Of a DNA stretch of 64,000 bases, positions 9,457 through 21,340 are shown piece after piece (the stretch's first letter is position 1; the number at the start of each line of letters is the position of its first letter). Location: NCBI RefSeq assembly GCF_030408675.1, contig NZ_CP047200.1, positions 1,302,001 to 1,366,000 of the forward strand, given 5' to 3'. The position numbers and the translations under genes are program-made. Below the pieces are notes generated by a model. The model made no database searches, was not told the origin of the DNA, and saw only the letters and a list, made by a program, of their open reading frames with translations. The stretch comes from Corynebacterium durum. Its GTDB lineage: Bacteria; Actinomycetota; Actinomycetes; Mycobacteriales; Mycobacteriaceae.

Positions 9457-11474
9457 TGGCTGACCCAGCAACCTACCGCCCAGCACCCAGCAGCATCCCC
9501 ACTGACCCGGGAGTCTACAAATTCCGCGACGAACACGGCCGGGTCATCTACGTCGGTAAAGCCAAAAACCTACGAGCCCGCCTCGCCAACTACTTTCAGG
9601 ACCTCATACAACTCCATCCACGCACCCGACACATGGTCACCACTGCCGCCAGCGTGGAATGGACAGTCGTCTCCAGCGAAGTTGAAGCGCTCCAGCTCGA
9701 ATACACCTGGATCAAAAAATTTGATCCACGATTTAACGTCAAATACAAAGACGACAAAAGCTACCCCATGCTGGCTGTATCGGTCGGCGAACATTTCCCG
9801 CGTGCCTTCGTTTACCGGGGACCTCGACGCGCCGGGGTGAGGTATTTTGGCCCGTATTCTCATGCCTGGGCGATCAGGGAAACCTTGGATCTACTCACTC
9901 GGGTTTTCCCGATCCGAACGTGTTCCAAGGGCGTGTTTAATAGGCATCAGCAATTGGGACGTCCGTGTTTGTTGGGATACATCGATAAGTGTGCCGCTCC
10001 CTGCGTGGGGAGAGTCACGGCCGCCGAGCATAGGGAATTAGTGGATGGCTTCTGCCGCTTCATGGCTGGCCGTACGGATGAGGTCACGCGCGCGTTGACG
10101 GATCAGATGATGCACGCGGCAGAGGAACTTGATTTTGAAAATGCTGCTCGGTTGCGTGACGACTTGACTGCTGTGGAAAAGGTGATGGAAAAACAGACTG
10201 TGGTGTTGGGGGACGGCACAGATGCAGATGTCATTGCCTTTGCAGAGGATGATCTTGAGGTGGCTCTGCAGATTTTCTATATTCGCGCCGGACGCGTTCG
10301 TGGTCAGCGGGGATGGGTGGTGGAGAAACCAGAGACACCCGAAGGTGACGCGGGCGTCGATACGCAGTCGGGGACGCCATCGTCTGTGATGTCTGAGGTG
10401 CTGCGAAACTTCATGGTGCAGTTTTATGGCGATGCAGTGGAGCGGGAGCGTGAAGTGCAGGACGCGGACGGGGAGCAGCGGGAGTCCGTGGTGCCGCGCG
10501 AGGTGCTGGTTCAAGCCATGCCCGCTGAGGCTGATGACGTCATCGAATGGTTGAGTTCATTGCGGGGTGCTCAGGTGTCGTTGCGGGTCCCACAGCGTGG
10601 GGAAAAGAAGGCCCTGGCGGAGACGGTTGAGCGCAATGCACAGGAGGCGTTGAAGCAGCATAAGTTGAAGCGAACTGGGGATTTAACGGCGCGGTCGGCG
10701 GCATTGCAGGATATTCAGGAAGCGCTGTTTCTGGAGCAGGCACCGCTGCGGATTGAGTGTATTGATATTTCACATATTCAGGGCACGGATGTAGTGGCAT
10801 CGCTGGTGGTGTTCGAGGACGGTATACCTAAAAAATCCGACTATCGGCGCTATAAAATTAAAGATGCGGCTGGTGATGGCCATTCAAACGATGTTGCGTC
10901 TATTGCGGAGGTGGTGCGGCGTCGTTTTGTGCGTCATAACCAGGACAAACGTGCCGTTCCCGACGAGGCCCAGGATGCCTCGACGTTTTCGGATGAGCAG
11001 GTGGAAGAGTTTTCCACTGATCAGGGCAGGCGGTTTGCTTACCCGCCGCAACTGTTCATCGTTGATGGTGGCGCGCCACAGGTTAATGCAGCCCAGGAAA
11101 TATTTGATGAGCTTGGTGTTGTGGATGTGGCGCTTATCGGTCTGGCCAAACGCTTGGAGGAAGTATGGGTTCCAGGGGACCCGGATCCGGTGATTCTTCC
11201 GCGCACTTCGCAGGGGCTTTTCATGTTGCAGCATATTCGCGATGAGGCGCACCGCTTTGCCATTTCCTTCCATAGGCAGCAGCGGTCGAAGCGTTTGAGG
11301 GCGTCTGAACTCGACGGAATTAAGGGGCTTGGGCAACAGCGGCGTACTGACCTGGTGAAGCATTTCGGGTCGGTAAAGAAACTCAAAGAGGCAAGTGTTG
11401 AGGAGATTACGGAGGTGAAAGGTTTCGGCCCCAAGCTTGCTCAGGAGGTATATGCAAAACTCCACTCTGGTTAA
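9456..11474 (+). CDS. uvrC: Excinuclease ABC subunit C, 672 aa
   Basis: Makes both incisions in nucleotide excision repair within the UvrABC system. Domains in order: GIY-YIG nuclease (about residues 15-95, PGVYKF...[14 protein letters not shown]), a cysteine-containing region ([19 protein letters not shown]), a UvrB-interacting helix pair ([11 protein letters not shown]), an RNase H-like nuclease half ([10 protein letters not shown] and [10 protein letters not shown]), and C-terminal helix-hairpin-helix motifs ([17 protein letters not shown]). Codon choice changes visibly near nt 9830: C/A-ending codons before, G/T-ending after. rapZ begins 2 nt downstream. Confidence 0.97.
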   Translation: MADPATYRPAPSSIPTDPGVYKFRDEHGRVIYVGKAKNLRARLANYFQDLIQLHPRTRHMVTTAASVEWTVVSSEVEALQLEYTWIKKFDPRFNVKYKDDKSYPMLAVSVGEHFPRAFVYRGPRRAGVRYFGPYSHAWAIRETLDLLTRVFPIRTCSKGVFNRHQQLGRPCLLGYIDKCAAPCVGRVTAAEHRELVDGFCRFMAGRTDEVTRALTDQMMHAAEELDFENAARLRDDLTAVEKVMEKQTVVLGDGTDADVIAFAEDDLEVALQIFYIRAGRVRGQRGWVVEKPETPEGDAGVDTQSGTPSSVMSEVLRNFMVQFYGDAVEREREVQDADGEQRESVVPREVLVQAMPAEADDVIEWLSSLRGAQVSLRVPQRGEKKALAETVERNAQEALKQHKLKRTGDLTARSAALQDIQEALFLEQAPLRIECIDISHIQGTDVVASLVVFEDGIPKKSDYRRYKIKDAAGDGHSNDVASIAEVVRRRFVRHNQDKRAVPDEAQDASTFSDEQVEEFSTDQGRRFAYPPQLFIVDGGAPQVNAAQEIFDELGVVDVALIGLAKRLEEVWVPGDPDPVILPRTSQGLFMLQHIRDEAHRFAISFHRQQRSKRLRASELDGIKGLGQQRRTDLVKHFGSVKKLKEASVEEITEVKGFGPKLAQEVYAKLHSG

Positions 11475-11476
11475 AC

Positions 11477-12385
11477 ATGGTTATGATGAACACCATGACA
11501 GAGACACAACCCATCGAACGAATTGAAAAGGCCCCGGTGCTGATCACCGGCATGTCGGGGGCTGGTATTAACTCGGCGGCGCGCGTGCTGGAAGACCTCG
11601 GCTGGTACGTGTCGCACAACCTGCCGCCAGAGTTGATTTTTGCGTTGGTGGAGTTGTATCAGTCTGACGAGTCGCCAGTGGACAAACTCGCCGTGGTTAC
11701 TGATGTCCGTGCCCGGGAATTTCGCGGAAACCTCTATGAGGTGGTGGACAAGCTGCGCTCTGAGGGGAAAAACCCCACGGTGCTATTCATGGAAGCGCGT
11801 GATGAGGTGCTGATTAAACGCTTCGATTCTGTGCGCCGCACTCACCCATTACAAGGGCGCGAGACGTTGAAAATGGGAATCGAGCGTGAACGCAAGGCGC
11901 TGGCGCGGATTAAAGAAGAAGCGGACATCGTTATTGACACCTCCGATCTCTCAGTACATGATCTGCGTCATGCTATTGAAAATAGTTTTGCCACGTTAGC
12001 GCACAACAGGCAACACATTACTGTCCAGTCTTTTGGTTTTAAGCACGGTGCCCCCGCTGATGCCGACTATGTGGTAGACGTGCGCTTCCTTCCCAACCCC
12101 TACTGGGTGCCGGAACTGCGTGCGTATCGGGGTGTTGATGCCCCTGTCTCCGATTATGTGTTGAGTCAGGAGGATGCTGAGCCTTTTATTAGCAACCTTG
12201 TCAATCTGATCACCAGCGTTACCCCGGCGTATCGGCGTGAGGGGAAGAACTTCATTACCGTCGCCGTCGGTTGCACCGGCGGACATCATCGTTCCGTTGC
12301 TGTCGCAGAGGAACTTGCCCGTCGTTTCGACGAGGTCGATGGGCTTGATGTGTCTGTCACGCACCGCGATATTAACCGGAGTTAG
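11477..12385 (+). CDS. rapZ: RapZ/YvcJ-family nucleotide-binding protein with degenerate P-loop, 302 aa
   Basis: Family known in E. coli as an adapter for sRNA decay and in Bacillus as YvcJ. The N-terminal kinase-like domain aligns with [10 protein letters not shown]...EDLGF, but here the P-loop reads [12 protein letters not shown], so the Walker A Lys and Ser/Thr are Ile and Asn. The Walker B-like VVTDVR region and the conserved C-terminal domain ([11 protein letters not shown] and [13 protein letters not shown]) are intact. In-frame ATGs at 11477, 11483, 11486 and 11495 make the exact start uncertain. The order uvrC-rapZ-yvcK-whiA is the classical one in Gram-positives. Confidence 0.9.
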   Translation: MVMMNTMTETQPIERIEKAPVLITGMSGAGINSAARVLEDLGWYVSHNLPPELIFALVELYQSDESPVDKLAVVTDVRAREFRGNLYEVVDKLRSEGKNPTVLFMEARDEVLIKRFDSVRRTHPLQGRETLKMGIERERKALARIKEEADIVIDTSDLSVHDLRHAIENSFATLAHNRQHITVQSFGFKHGAPADADYVVDVRFLPNPYWVPELRAYRGVDAPVSDYVLSQEDAEPFISNLVNLITSVTPAYRREGKNFITVAVGCTGGHHRSVAVAEELARRFDEVDGLDVSVTHRDINRS

Positions 12386-12390
12386 TGACC

Positions 12391-13377
12391 ATGACTTTCC
12401 GTGATGCTCATGAAAACCTGCGTTCTATGGTGTGCCTCGGTGGCGGGCATGGACTCTTTCAAACTCTCCGCGCAGCCCGCACACTGGAGGTGCCCACTAT
12501 TACTGCGGTGGTCACTGTTGCTGATGATGGCGGTTCCTCCGGCCGCATTCGGCGTGAATTGGGCCAGATTCCGCCGGGTGATCTCCGCATGGCGCTTGCG
12601 GCCCTAGCCCGCGATGATGATAACGGGCGCATGTGGGAGCACACCCTCCAGCACCGCTTCGGTGGGCATGGGGCGCTGGCGGGCCATGCGGTGGGTAATT
12701 TGCTGATCGCTGGGCTTGCCGACGTCCTGGGAAGCCACATCGCTGCCCTCGATACTGTTGCGCAACTTACTCAGTCCCACGGGCGGGTTGTTCCCATGTC
12801 GGAACAACCCCTAGACATTGAGGCTGAGGTAGCGGGGCTTGACGACGACCCGCGCGTCATTCGCCTCGTTCGCGGCCAGGTAGCCGTGGCCACCACGCCT
12901 GGATCGGTACGGCGCGTGCGATTGATACCGAGCCACCCGCCAGGCGGCCGTGACGCCCTCAACGCTATCGACTCCGCTGATGTTGTTACCCTCGGTCCTG
13001 GATCGTGGTTTAGCAGTGTAATCCCGCACCTGCTTGTTCCTGATATTGTGCATGCGCTTGCTGCTACTGATGCCCTTAAAGTTGTGGTTCTCAATTTGAC
13101 TGCTGAACCTGGTGAAACAAGTGGGTTCTCCGCCGAACGGCACATCCACATGCTAAGCCAGCACGCACCCATGCTTCGTGTTGATCGCATTCTTGTTGAC
13201 GCAACAACCGTCAACTCCTCTGTTGAGCTTGCCAACTTGGAACGTGCCGCGGCGAGCTTGGGAGCCATTCTTATTGCTGCTGACGTGCAGGAACATGACG
13301 AAAACGGGCGTCCCACGGAGCGCCACGATCCTGTAAAACTAGCCGCAGCGCTGAAAGACATATCCTTGACCCGTTAA
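12391..13377 (+). CDS. yvcK: YvcK/CofD-like protein (gluconeogenesis factor family), about 328 aa
   Basis: Rossmann-like sugar-nucleotide-binding protein of the CofD/UPF0052 family, needed in Bacillus for growth on gluconeogenic substrates and for morphology. Diagnostic strings are [48 protein letters not shown] and [20 protein letters not shown] 12391 is preferred because GGAG (12379-12382) is 8 nt upstream; a GTG at 12385 overlapping the rapZ stop would add two residues. It sits between rapZ and whiA. Confidence 0.93.
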   Translation: MTFRDAHENLRSMVCLGGGHGLFQTLRAARTLEVPTITAVVTVADDGGSSGRIRRELGQIPPGDLRMALAALARDDDNGRMWEHTLQHRFGGHGALAGHAVGNLLIAGLADVLGSHIAALDTVAQLTQSHGRVVPMSEQPLDIEAEVAGLDDDPRVIRLVRGQVAVATTPGSVRRVRLIPSHPPGGRDALNAIDSADVVTLGPGSWFSSVIPHLLVPDIVHALAATDALKVVVLNLTAEPGETSGFSAERHIHMLSQHAPMLRVDRILVDATTVNSSVELANLERAAASLGAILIAADVQEHDENGRPTERHDPVKLAAALKDISLTR

Positions 13378-13386
13378 TATGAAACG

Positions 13387-13413
13387 CGTTGTTGATCAAC
13401 GTGATCAACAACG
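13387..13413. repeat. Perfect interrupted palindrome between yvcK and whiA
   Basis: Arms CGTTGTTGATCA (13387-13398) and TGATCAACAACG (13402-13413) are exact reverse complements separated by ACG. It starts 10 nt after the yvcK stop and ends 29 nt before the whiA GTG. No T-tract follows, so it does not look like an intrinsic terminator. A DNA operator or a leader hairpin is more likely. Confidence 0.85.
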
Positions 13414-13441
13414 TAGCAATCAAAAGATGGGTGGACATACG

Positions 13442-14425
13442 GTGACATTAACAACGCAAGTAAAAGAGGAATTGGCTCGCGTCACTGTGAGCAGGCCAAG
13501 TTCTAGGAGGGCGGAAGTCTCTGCCCTCGCGCGTTTTACTGCCACCATTCACACCGTTTCAGGGCAGGTTCTTGTTGAATTCGACGTGGATAGCGACAAC
13601 ATTGCGCGGAGACTTCAAACAGAAATTGACGATCTCTATCACCGTGAATCAACTATTCACACTACTGGCAGCGCAAGTGGACGAAAAGGCACACGCTACC
13701 TTGTCCGAGTTGTGGAACCAGGTTTTGATTTCGCGCGCAAAGTCGGCTTGGTTACTCGCGGAGGGCAATACATTCGGGGCCTATCTCCTACCATCGTTTC
13801 TGGCACGGTGTCAGATGCGGAGGCAGCATGGCGGGGTGCCTTTCTGGCTTGTGGAAGTCTCACTGAACCGGGACGTTCCAGCGCTTTAGAAGTGACATGT
13901 CCGTGTGCGGAGGCCGCGCTGGCGCTGGTCGGCTGCGCTCGTCGTTTGGGTATTTCTGCAAAAACAAAGGAAACCCGTGGCGCGGATCGAGTGAGCATTC
14001 GGGAAAACGAGTCGATTGGGGCGTTGCTGACGCGTATGGGGGCGCAACAGTCTCGCCTGGAATGGGAAGAGCAGCGGCAGCGCCGAGAGGTTCGTTCACC
14101 CGCTAGTCGGCTGGCCAATTTCGATGATGCTAACCTACGTCGGTCGGCCCGCGCTGCCGTAGCTGCGGCAGCGCGGGTGGAACGCGCTCTGGACATTCTG
14201 GGGGAGGATGTTCCTGACCATTTGGCGGAGGCGGGTCACTTGCGAGTGACGCATCGTCAGGCATCCTTGGAGGAATTAGGCCGCCTGGCTGATCCGCAAA
14301 TGACCAAGGATGCTGTGGCCGGACGTATCCGCCGGCTTCTCACCATGGCCGATAAGCGAGCCAAAGAATTGGGGATTCCCGCGACTGATGCCGCTGTGAC
14401 GGACGATTTGCTCGAAGACATGTAG
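13442..14425 (+). CDS. whiA: DNA-binding regulator WhiA, 327 aa
   Basis: Transcription factor with an N-terminal LAGLIDADG-like fold and a C-terminal HTH. In actinobacteria it controls sporulation or division genes, in Streptomyces together with WhiB. Motifs visible: [33 protein letters not shown], the LRR.ARAA region and [15 protein letters not shown] with the C-terminal helix. GTG 13442 gives the family-typical length of about 327 aa. A longer frame back to 13379 would translate through the 13387-13413 palindrome and is less likely. The gene closes the uvrC-rapZ-yvcK-whiA cluster. Confidence 0.93.
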   Translation: MTLTTQVKEELARVTVSRPSSRRAEVSALARFTATIHTVSGQVLVEFDVDSDNIARRLQTEIDDLYHRESTIHTTGSASGRKGTRYLVRVVEPGFDFARKVGLVTRGGQYIRGLSPTIVSGTVSDAEAAWRGAFLACGSLTEPGRSSALEVTCPCAEAALALVGCARRLGISAKTKETRGADRVSIRENESIGALLTRMGAQQSRLEWEEQRQRREVRSPASRLANFDDANLRRSARAAVAAAARVERALDILGEDVPDHLAEAGHLRVTHRQASLEELGRLADPQMTKDAVAGRIRRLLTMADKRAKELGIPATDAAVTDDLLEDM

Positions 14426-15888
<1,463 letters not shown>

Positions 15889-15904
15889 TAACTCTCTAAC
15901 CCTG

Positions 15905-15940
15905 CGGCCCGGGGTGTGCCACCCGGCACACGACGGGCCG
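15905..15940 (+). repeat. GC-rich nested hairpin between gap and pgk
   Basis: Outer arms CGGCCC (15905-15910) and GGGCCG (15935-15940) enclose inner arms GTGTGCC (15914-15920) and GGCACAC (15925-15931) with loop ACCC. Only TTTGGCTT follows, so it could be a weak terminator or an mRNA-stabilising intercistronic hairpin giving more gap than pgk mRNA. Confidence 0.6.
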
Positions 15941-15981
15941 TTTGGCTTATATAGACCCCACAAAACACACAAGGAGTTGCA

Positions 15982-17196
15982 ATGACCGTTAAAACCCTTC
16001 AAGATCTTCTCGCTGAAGGCGTGGAAGGCCGTTATGTTCTCGTCCGCTCTGACTTCAACGTCCCGTTGAATGACAAGCAGGAGATCACTGACTCAGGCCG
16101 TATCAAGGCATCACTTCCAACGTTGAAGGCCCTGTCTGAGGCAGGGGCCAAAGTCATCGTTATGGCCCACCTTGGCCGTCCTAAAGGGGAACCGAACCCC
16201 AAGTACTCCCTCGCTCCTGTAGCCGCAGCATTGTCCGACGAACTGGGACAATATGTTGCTTTGGCCAGCGATGTGGTGGGGGAAGACGCCCATGAGCGCG
16301 CCAATGGTCTGACAGACGGCGATGTCCTTTTGGTGGAGAACGTACGTTTTGATCCCCGCGAAACCTCAAAGGATGAGGCAGAACGTGGTGAGTTCGCCGA
16401 TCAGCTGGTTGCCCTGACCGCTGAAGGCGGAGCATTCGTCTCCGACGGATTCGGCGTGGTTCACCGCGCACAGGCTTCTGTCTACGATGTTGCTAAGCGT
16501 CTTCCACACTATGCCGGCGGCCTGGTGGAGAAGGAAATTGACGTCCTGAAGAAGGTCGCGGAAGATCCGGCCAAGCCCTACGTTGTTGTGTTGGGCGGCT
16601 CCAAGGTCTCTGACAAGCTGGGCGTTATTGAAGCACTAGCACCGAAGACTGATGCACTGATTATTGGTGGGGGCATGTGCTACACCTTCCTGGCTGCTCA
16701 GGGTGTGAATGTTCAGAAGTCGCTGCTGCAGGAAGAGATGATCGATACCTGCAAGAGCCTGCTTGAGCGCTACGGTGACAAGATTGTCCTGCCAGTTGAC
16801 CTCGTAGCTGCTACGGAGTTTGCTGCTGACGCAGAAAAGAAGATCGTTCCAGTCAACGAAATCCCCGAAGGCTGGATGAGCTTGGACGTTGGACCCGAAA
16901 CCGTTAAAAAGTTTGCGGGTATCCTGGCCAGCGCGAAGACCGTTTTCTGGAACGGCCCGATGGGTGTGTTCGAGTTTGAAGCATTCTCCGACGGTACCCG
17001 TGGTGTTGCTCAGGCCATTATTGACTCCACCAAGAACGGTTGCTTCTCTGTGGTCGGTGGTGGCGATTCCGCAGCATCGGTTCGTCTGCTCGGCCTTGAC
17101 GAAGACGGATTCTCGCACATCTCCACGGGTGGCGGTGCTTCCCTCGAATACCTCGAAGGCAAGGAACTGCCTGGTGTTGCTGTCCTGAATGACTAA
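15982..17196 (+). CDS. pgk: Phosphoglycerate kinase, 404 aa
   Basis: Transfers phosphate from 1,3-bisphosphoglycerate to ADP. The signature [12 protein letters not shown], the substrate motif MAHLGRPKG, the hinge and nucleotide site [21 protein letters not shown] and GGGDSAAS are present. The start has AAGGAG 5 nt upstream (15971-15976). A 93-nt spacer with a hairpin separates it from gap, and a 104-nt spacer with another hairpin separates it from tpiA. Confidence 0.98.
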   Translation: MTVKTLQDLLAEGVEGRYVLVRSDFNVPLNDKQEITDSGRIKASLPTLKALSEAGAKVIVMAHLGRPKGEPNPKYSLAPVAAALSDELGQYVALASDVVGEDAHERANGLTDGDVLLVENVRFDPRETSKDEAERGEFADQLVALTAEGGAFVSDGFGVVHRAQASVYDVAKRLPHYAGGLVEKEIDVLKKVAEDPAKPYVVVLGGSKVSDKLGVIEALAPKTDALIIGGGMCYTFLAAQGVNVQKSLLQEEMIDTCKSLLERYGDKIVLPVDLVAATEFAADAEKKIVPVNEIPEGWMSLDVGPETVKKFAGILASAKTVFWNGPMGVFEFEAFSDGTRGVAQAIIDSTKNGCFSVVGGGDSAASVRLLGLDEDGFSHISTGGGASLEYLEGKELPGVAVLND

Positions 17197-17229
17197 GCCC
17201 ACCGCAACTTTTGTTTCCCTCATGTAGTT

Positions 17230-17262
17230 CGGCGGCGTCGATACGCGTTGATGATGCCGCCG
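17230..17262 (+). repeat. Hairpin between pgk and tpiA
   Basis: Arms CGGCGGCGTC (17230-17239) and GATGCCGCCG (17253-17262) form a 10-bp stem with one G-U pair. No T-tract follows, so an mRNA processing or stability element is more likely than a terminator. Confidence 0.5.
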
Positions 17263-17300
17263 TGCACACCCTTGTTCGACACTGGAAAGGTCGTTGACTT

Positions 17301-18083
17301 ATGGCACGCAAGCCACTTATCGCAGGTAACTGGAAGATGAACCTGAACCACCTAGAAGCAGTCGCCACTGTGCAGAAGCTTGCTTTCGCACTGCCGAAGG
17401 AATACTACGAGAAGGTAGACGTTGCAGTCACCGTCCCGTTCACTGATATCCGCTCTGTGCAGACCGTTGTTGAGGGTGACAAACTCAGCATCACCTACGG
17501 CGCCCAGGACGTTTCCCAGCATGAATCCGGTGCGTACACGGGCGAAGTGTCGGCGGAAATGCTCGCCAAACTGGGTTGTGCTTGGGTGGTTGTGGGGCAC
17601 TCGGAGCGTCGTGAGTACCATGGCGAAACCGATGGGCAGGTTGCAGCCAAAGCTAAGGCAGCCCTTGGCCAAGGGGTTAGCCCGATCGTCTGTGTTGGCG
17701 AGCCGCTGGACATCCGCGAGGCAGGTACCCACGTGCAGTATGTCGTCGATCAGACCAAGGCATCCCTCGCTGGATTGGATAAAGGCCAACTGTCCAAGAC
17801 CGTGATCGCGTACGAACCGGTGTGGGCGATTGGCACTGGTAAGGTCGCTTCTGCCGCTGATGCTCAGGAAGTGTGCGCAGCAATTCGAAATACCATCAAG
17901 GAACTCGCAGGTGACGACGTCGCGGCAGGTATCCGTATCCTGTACGGTGGCTCGGTGAAAGCCGATTCAGTGGCCGAAATCGTCGGTCAGCCTGATGTTG
18001 ATGGTGGACTTGTTGGCGGCGCATCGCTTGACGGTGAGGCCTTTGCCAAGTTGTGTGCCAACGCCGCTGGCGGCCCCTTCTAA
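17301..18083 (+). CDS. tpiA: Triosephosphate isomerase, 260 aa
   Basis: Interconverts dihydroxyacetone phosphate and glyceraldehyde-3-phosphate. TIM-barrel residues are intact: the substrate lysine in AGNWKMN, the catalytic His in VVGHSERR, the catalytic Glu in [11 protein letters not shown] and the phosphate loop [15 protein letters not shown] (17285-17289) lies 11 nt before the ATG. It completes the gap-pgk-tpi unit; ppc follows after 105 nt containing a terminator-like hairpin. Confidence 0.98.
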   Translation: MARKPLIAGNWKMNLNHLEAVATVQKLAFALPKEYYEKVDVAVTVPFTDIRSVQTVVEGDKLSITYGAQDVSQHESGAYTGEVSAEMLAKLGCAWVVVGHSERREYHGETDGQVAAKAKAALGQGVSPIVCVGEPLDIREAGTHVQYVVDQTKASLAGLDKGQLSKTVIAYEPVWAIGTGKVASAADAQEVCAAIRNTIKELAGDDVAAGIRILYGGSVKADSVAEIVGQPDVDGGLVGGASLDGEAFAKLCANAAGGPF

Positions 18084-18101
18084 AACTTACCTTAATTGTC
18101 C

Positions 18102-18162
18102 AAAATGCCCACTGCATCCGTGGCAGCGTATCGCAGACGCCGGAAGCCGAGGGCATTTTTTC
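18102..18162 (+). terminator. Terminator-like hairpin between tpiA and ppc
   Basis: AAAATGCCC (18102-18110) pairs with GGGCATTTT (18151-18159), followed by more T (TTTTTT in total). The loop is long (40 nt) with little extra pairing, so efficiency may be partial. If active, it separates glycolytic transcription from ppc. Confidence 0.45.
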
Positions 18163-18188
18163 AGCCCGAATTCACAAAGGACTTCCCC

Positions 18189-20948
18189 GTGACCGAACAA
18201 CTTCGCGAAGATATTCGACACCTTGGTCGTATCCTTGGTGAAGTCATCGAAGAGCAAGAAGGATCAGAAACCTACGACCTGGTTGAGCAATGCCGAAAGC
18301 TCGCATTCGACCTAGACAGTGACACTCATGATTTTTCAGGCTTCGTTGAACTTTTCCGCAACATTGAACCCGCAAAAACTATTCCTATCATTCGGGCTTT
18401 CAGCCACTTTGCGTTACTTGCTAACCTGGCGGAAGATCTCAATGACGAGGCGGAACTTGAAGCCAGGCTTGATGCCGGGGAGCCGCCTATGGATTCGACT
18501 TTGGACGCCACCTGGAGCAAACTCACAGAGGCGCACATAGAAGCCGCCGATATTGCTGAGGTATTGGACCGTGCACAGGTCGCCCCAGTTCTGACTGCGC
18601 ACCCCACAGAAACGCGGCGTCGTACCGTGTTTGATGCGCAAAAGCACATTACTGAACTGATGTACCGCAGGCACGATATTCTTTCTCGGCCTGAGAATGC
18701 GCGCACCCAGGCGAAACTCGCCGATATTGACCGTGATATTCGGCGCCGGATCACTACACTGTGGCAAACGGCGTTGATTCGCGTTAATCGCCCGCGCATT
18801 GAGGATGAGGTTGAAGTGGGATTGAGGTACTACAATCTCAGCCTGTTAGAGCAAATACCCGCCATTAACTATGACGTGATCCATGAACTTCGTTCACGTT
18901 TCGGAGCTGACATTCCCGACGTCGCCGTGATTAAACCGGGTTCCTGGATCGGGGGCGACCATGACGGGAACCCCTATGTCACGGCCGAAACCTTGCGATA
19001 CGCCACCACTCGCGCTGCCGAAGTCGTGTTGAAATACTACGCGCGCCAGCTGCATGCCTTGGAACACGAACTGAGTTTGTCGGACCGGCATTCTGAGGTG
19101 ACCGTTGAGCTGGTGGAACTCGCCTCCAAGGGACATAACGATGTGCCAAGTCGCGCGGACGAACCATATCGACGCGCTGTTCACGGTATTCGCGGCCGCA
19201 TCATGGCAACAATGGCTCAGCTCATAGGGCCTAACTCGGTGGAGGGAACATGGTTTAAGGTACATGAACCCTACAAGTCGCCAGAGGATTTCACGGCCGA
19301 CCTCAATGTGATCGACGCTTCCTTGCGCGTCGCCAATGACCAGCTCATTGCCGACGATCGCCTCGCGCGAATCCGTGCCGCCGCAGCAAGCTTTGGTTTC
19401 CATCTTTATTCCATGGACCTGCGACAGAATTCCGACTCATACGAAGAAATACTCACAGAAGTATTCGCTGTAGCACACATCTGTGATGACTACTCGGCGC
19501 TCAGTGAAGAACAAAAACGCGAACTATTGCTCGCAGAACTTGCATCGCCACGACCCATTATTCCGGCACGGGGCTGTAATTTCTCCGAGGCTACGCAGCG
19601 TGAACTAGACATCATTGCTGAGGCCGCGCGGGCCATTGACCGCTTCGGGCATCGTATGATTCCACACAGCATTATTTCTATGGCGACGTCGGTGAGCGAT
19701 ATTCTGGAGCCCATGATTTTGCTGAAGGAATTCGGCATTATCCAAGCGGATGGTGATCATCCGCACGGCACTGTTGATATTATTCCGCTGTTTGAAACGA
19801 TAGAAGATCTAGAAGCGGGGGAGTCGATCCTTCGTGATTTGTGGAATGTGCCTCTGTATCGTCATTACCTTGCGCAACGTGGTAATGTTCAGGAAGTCAT
19901 GTTGGGGTATTCCGATTCCAATAAGGATGGTGGATATTTCGCTGCAAACTGGGCTTTGTACGATGCGGAACTTAATATTGTTCAGGCGTGCAAAGACAAC
20001 GGCGTGAACCTGCGTTTGTTCCATGGTCGCGGTGGAACAGTTGGTCGTGGTGGCGGCCCTTCCTACGATGCGATCCTCGCGCAGCCTCAGGGCGCTGTCC
20101 AGGGGTCGGTGCGCATCACCGAACAAGGCGAGATTATTTCTGCCAAATACGGTCACCCATCCGCAGCTCGCCGTAATCTTGAAGCGTTGGTGTCGGCGAC
20201 ACTGGAGGCATCGCTTCTCGACGTCGACGAACTCACCGACCGCACGCGTGCTTACGCGATCATGCGCGATATTTCACGATTGAGCCAAGAAAAGTACGCG
20301 TCACTGATGCACAACGACCCCGGCTTTATCGAGTATTTCACCACCTCAACTCCCTTGCAGGAGATCGGTGCACTCAACATTGGGTCGCGGCCGTCGGCCA
20401 GGAAGCAAACTACTTCAATTTCCGACCTTCGGGCTATTCCGTGGGTGCTGGCGTGGTCACAATCTCGTGTGATGCTGCCCGGATGGTTTGGCGTGGGCAC
20501 CGCGTTGAAGCAGTGGATCGGTGATAGCGAGGATAGCGAGGAACGCCTGGAAGAACTCCGCGAACTGAGCCGTACATGGCCATTTTTCGCGTCAATCCTT
20601 GACAACATGGCCCAGGTGATGAGTAAAGCGGACATGCAGTTGACCAAGCTGTATTCCACGTTGGTCGGCGACAAGGAGATAGCGGATCGCGTTTATAACG
20701 CCATCGCTGAGGAGTACACTCTAACACTGGAAATGTTCTTGAAAGTCACAGAGCAGGAGCATTTACTGGCGGAAAACCCCGCGCTGGAGCGATCGGTACG
20801 CAGTCGATTCCCCTATTTGGTGCCATTGAATATTATTCAGCTGGAATTGCTGCGCCGCTATCGTGCCGGTGATGAGCGGGAAGTGGTATCTAATGGTATT
20901 CGCTTGACAATGAATGGCTTGGCCACTGCACTGCGCAACTCGGGTTAG
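18189..20948 (+). CDS. ppc: Phosphoenolpyruvate carboxylase, 919 aa
   Basis: Anaplerotic enzyme converting PEP and bicarbonate to oxaloacetate. Catalytic motifs are intact: APVLTAHPTETRRR with the catalytic His, GSWIGGDHDGNPYV, GYSDSNKDGG, and the glycine-rich loop FHGRGGTVGRGGGP. The C-terminus is ALRNSG. GTG 18189 is chosen because AAAGGA lies 8 nt upstream and the resulting 919 aa equals the length I recall for the C. glutamicum enzyme. The frame upstream to 18096 runs through the terminator-like hairpin. Confidence 0.97.
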   Translation: MTEQLREDIRHLGRILGEVIEEQEGSETYDLVEQCRKLAFDLDSDTHDFSGFVELFRNIEPAKTIPIIRAFSHFALLANLAEDLNDEAELEARLDAGEPPMDSTLDATWSKLTEAHIEAADIAEVLDRAQVAPVLTAHPTETRRRTVFDAQKHITELMYRRHDILSRPENARTQAKLADIDRDIRRRITTLWQTALIRVNRPRIEDEVEVGLRYYNLSLLEQIPAINYDVIHELRSRFGADIPDVAVIKPGSWIGGDHDGNPYVTAETLRYATTRAAEVVLKYYARQLHALEHELSLSDRHSEVTVELVELASKGHNDVPSRADEPYRRAVHGIRGRIMATMAQLIGPNSVEGTWFKVHEPYKSPEDFTADLNVIDASLRVANDQLIADDRLARIRAAAASFGFHLYSMDLRQNSDSYEEILTEVFAVAHICDDYSALSEEQKRELLLAELASPRPIIPARGCNFSEATQRELDIIAEAARAIDRFGHRMIPHSIISMATSVSDILEPMILLKEFGIIQADGDHPHGTVDIIPLFETIEDLEAGESILRDLWNVPLYRHYLAQRGNVQEVMLGYSDSNKDGGYFAANWALYDAELNIVQACKDNGVNLRLFHGRGGTVGRGGGPSYDAILAQPQGAVQGSVRITEQGEIISAKYGHPSAARRNLEALVSATLEASLLDVDELTDRTRAYAIMRDISRLSQEKYASLMHNDPGFIEYFTTSTPLQEIGALNIGSRPSARKQTTSISDLRAIPWVLAWSQSRVMLPGWFGVGTALKQWIGDSEDSEERLEELRELSRTWPFFASILDNMAQVMSKADMQLTKLYSTLVGDKEIADRVYNAIAEEYTLTLEMFLKVTEQEHLLAENPALERSVRSRFPYLVPLNIIQLELLRRYRAGDEREVVSNGIRLTMNGLATALRNSG

Positions 20949-21033
20949 TGGTAATTCGGGTTCGCGGCCTTCATGTATACTGGCCGGTGGTGCCGCGCAG
21001 GCCGCGCAGGCATTTTAGACGTAAAGGATTTAC

Positions 21034-21270
21034 ATGGCTCTCACACTCCAGATCATTCTCGTTCTGTCCTGCCTGGTATTGACGATGTTCGTCCTACTCC
21101 ACAAGGGCAAAGGCGGCGGTTTGTCCAGCCTGTTCGGTGGTGGTGTGCAGTCCAACCTGTCCGGTTCTACCGTGGTGGAAAAAAACCTTAACCGCGTCAC
21201 CATCCTCACGGCGATTGTGTGGTTGGTGTGCATCATCGGATTGAACCTGATCCAGGCATACGCTTCGTAG
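21034..21270 (+). CDS. secG: Preprotein translocase subunit SecG, 78 aa
   Basis: Small integral membrane component of the SecYEG channel. Two hydrophobic helices (about residues 3-21 and 53-72) flank the conserved cytosolic loop LLHKGKGGGLSSLFGGG. The ATG has AAAGG at 21022-21026. It follows ppc by 85 nt and ends in a strong terminator facing the pgl gene on the other strand. The position after tpi/ppc is the conserved actinobacterial location. Confidence 0.95.
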   Translation: MALTLQIILVLSCLVLTMFVLLHKGKGGGLSSLFGGGVQSNLSGSTVVEKNLNRVTILTAIVWLVCIIGLNLIQAYAS

Positions 21271-21285
21271 TAGCACTACAGCACG

Positions 21286-21327
21286 AAGGGGCCGACCGGG
21301 TGTTTTTCACCTTTGTGTCGGCCCCTT
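21286..21327. terminator. Convergent intrinsic terminator between secG and pgl
   Basis: Arms AAGGGGCCGAC (21286-21296) and GTCGGCCCCTT (21317-21327) are perfect complements; on the plus strand AGCTTTT follows. It can serve both secG (+) and pgl (-). Confidence 0.85.
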
Positions 21328-21340
21328 AGCTTTTGCGCTT

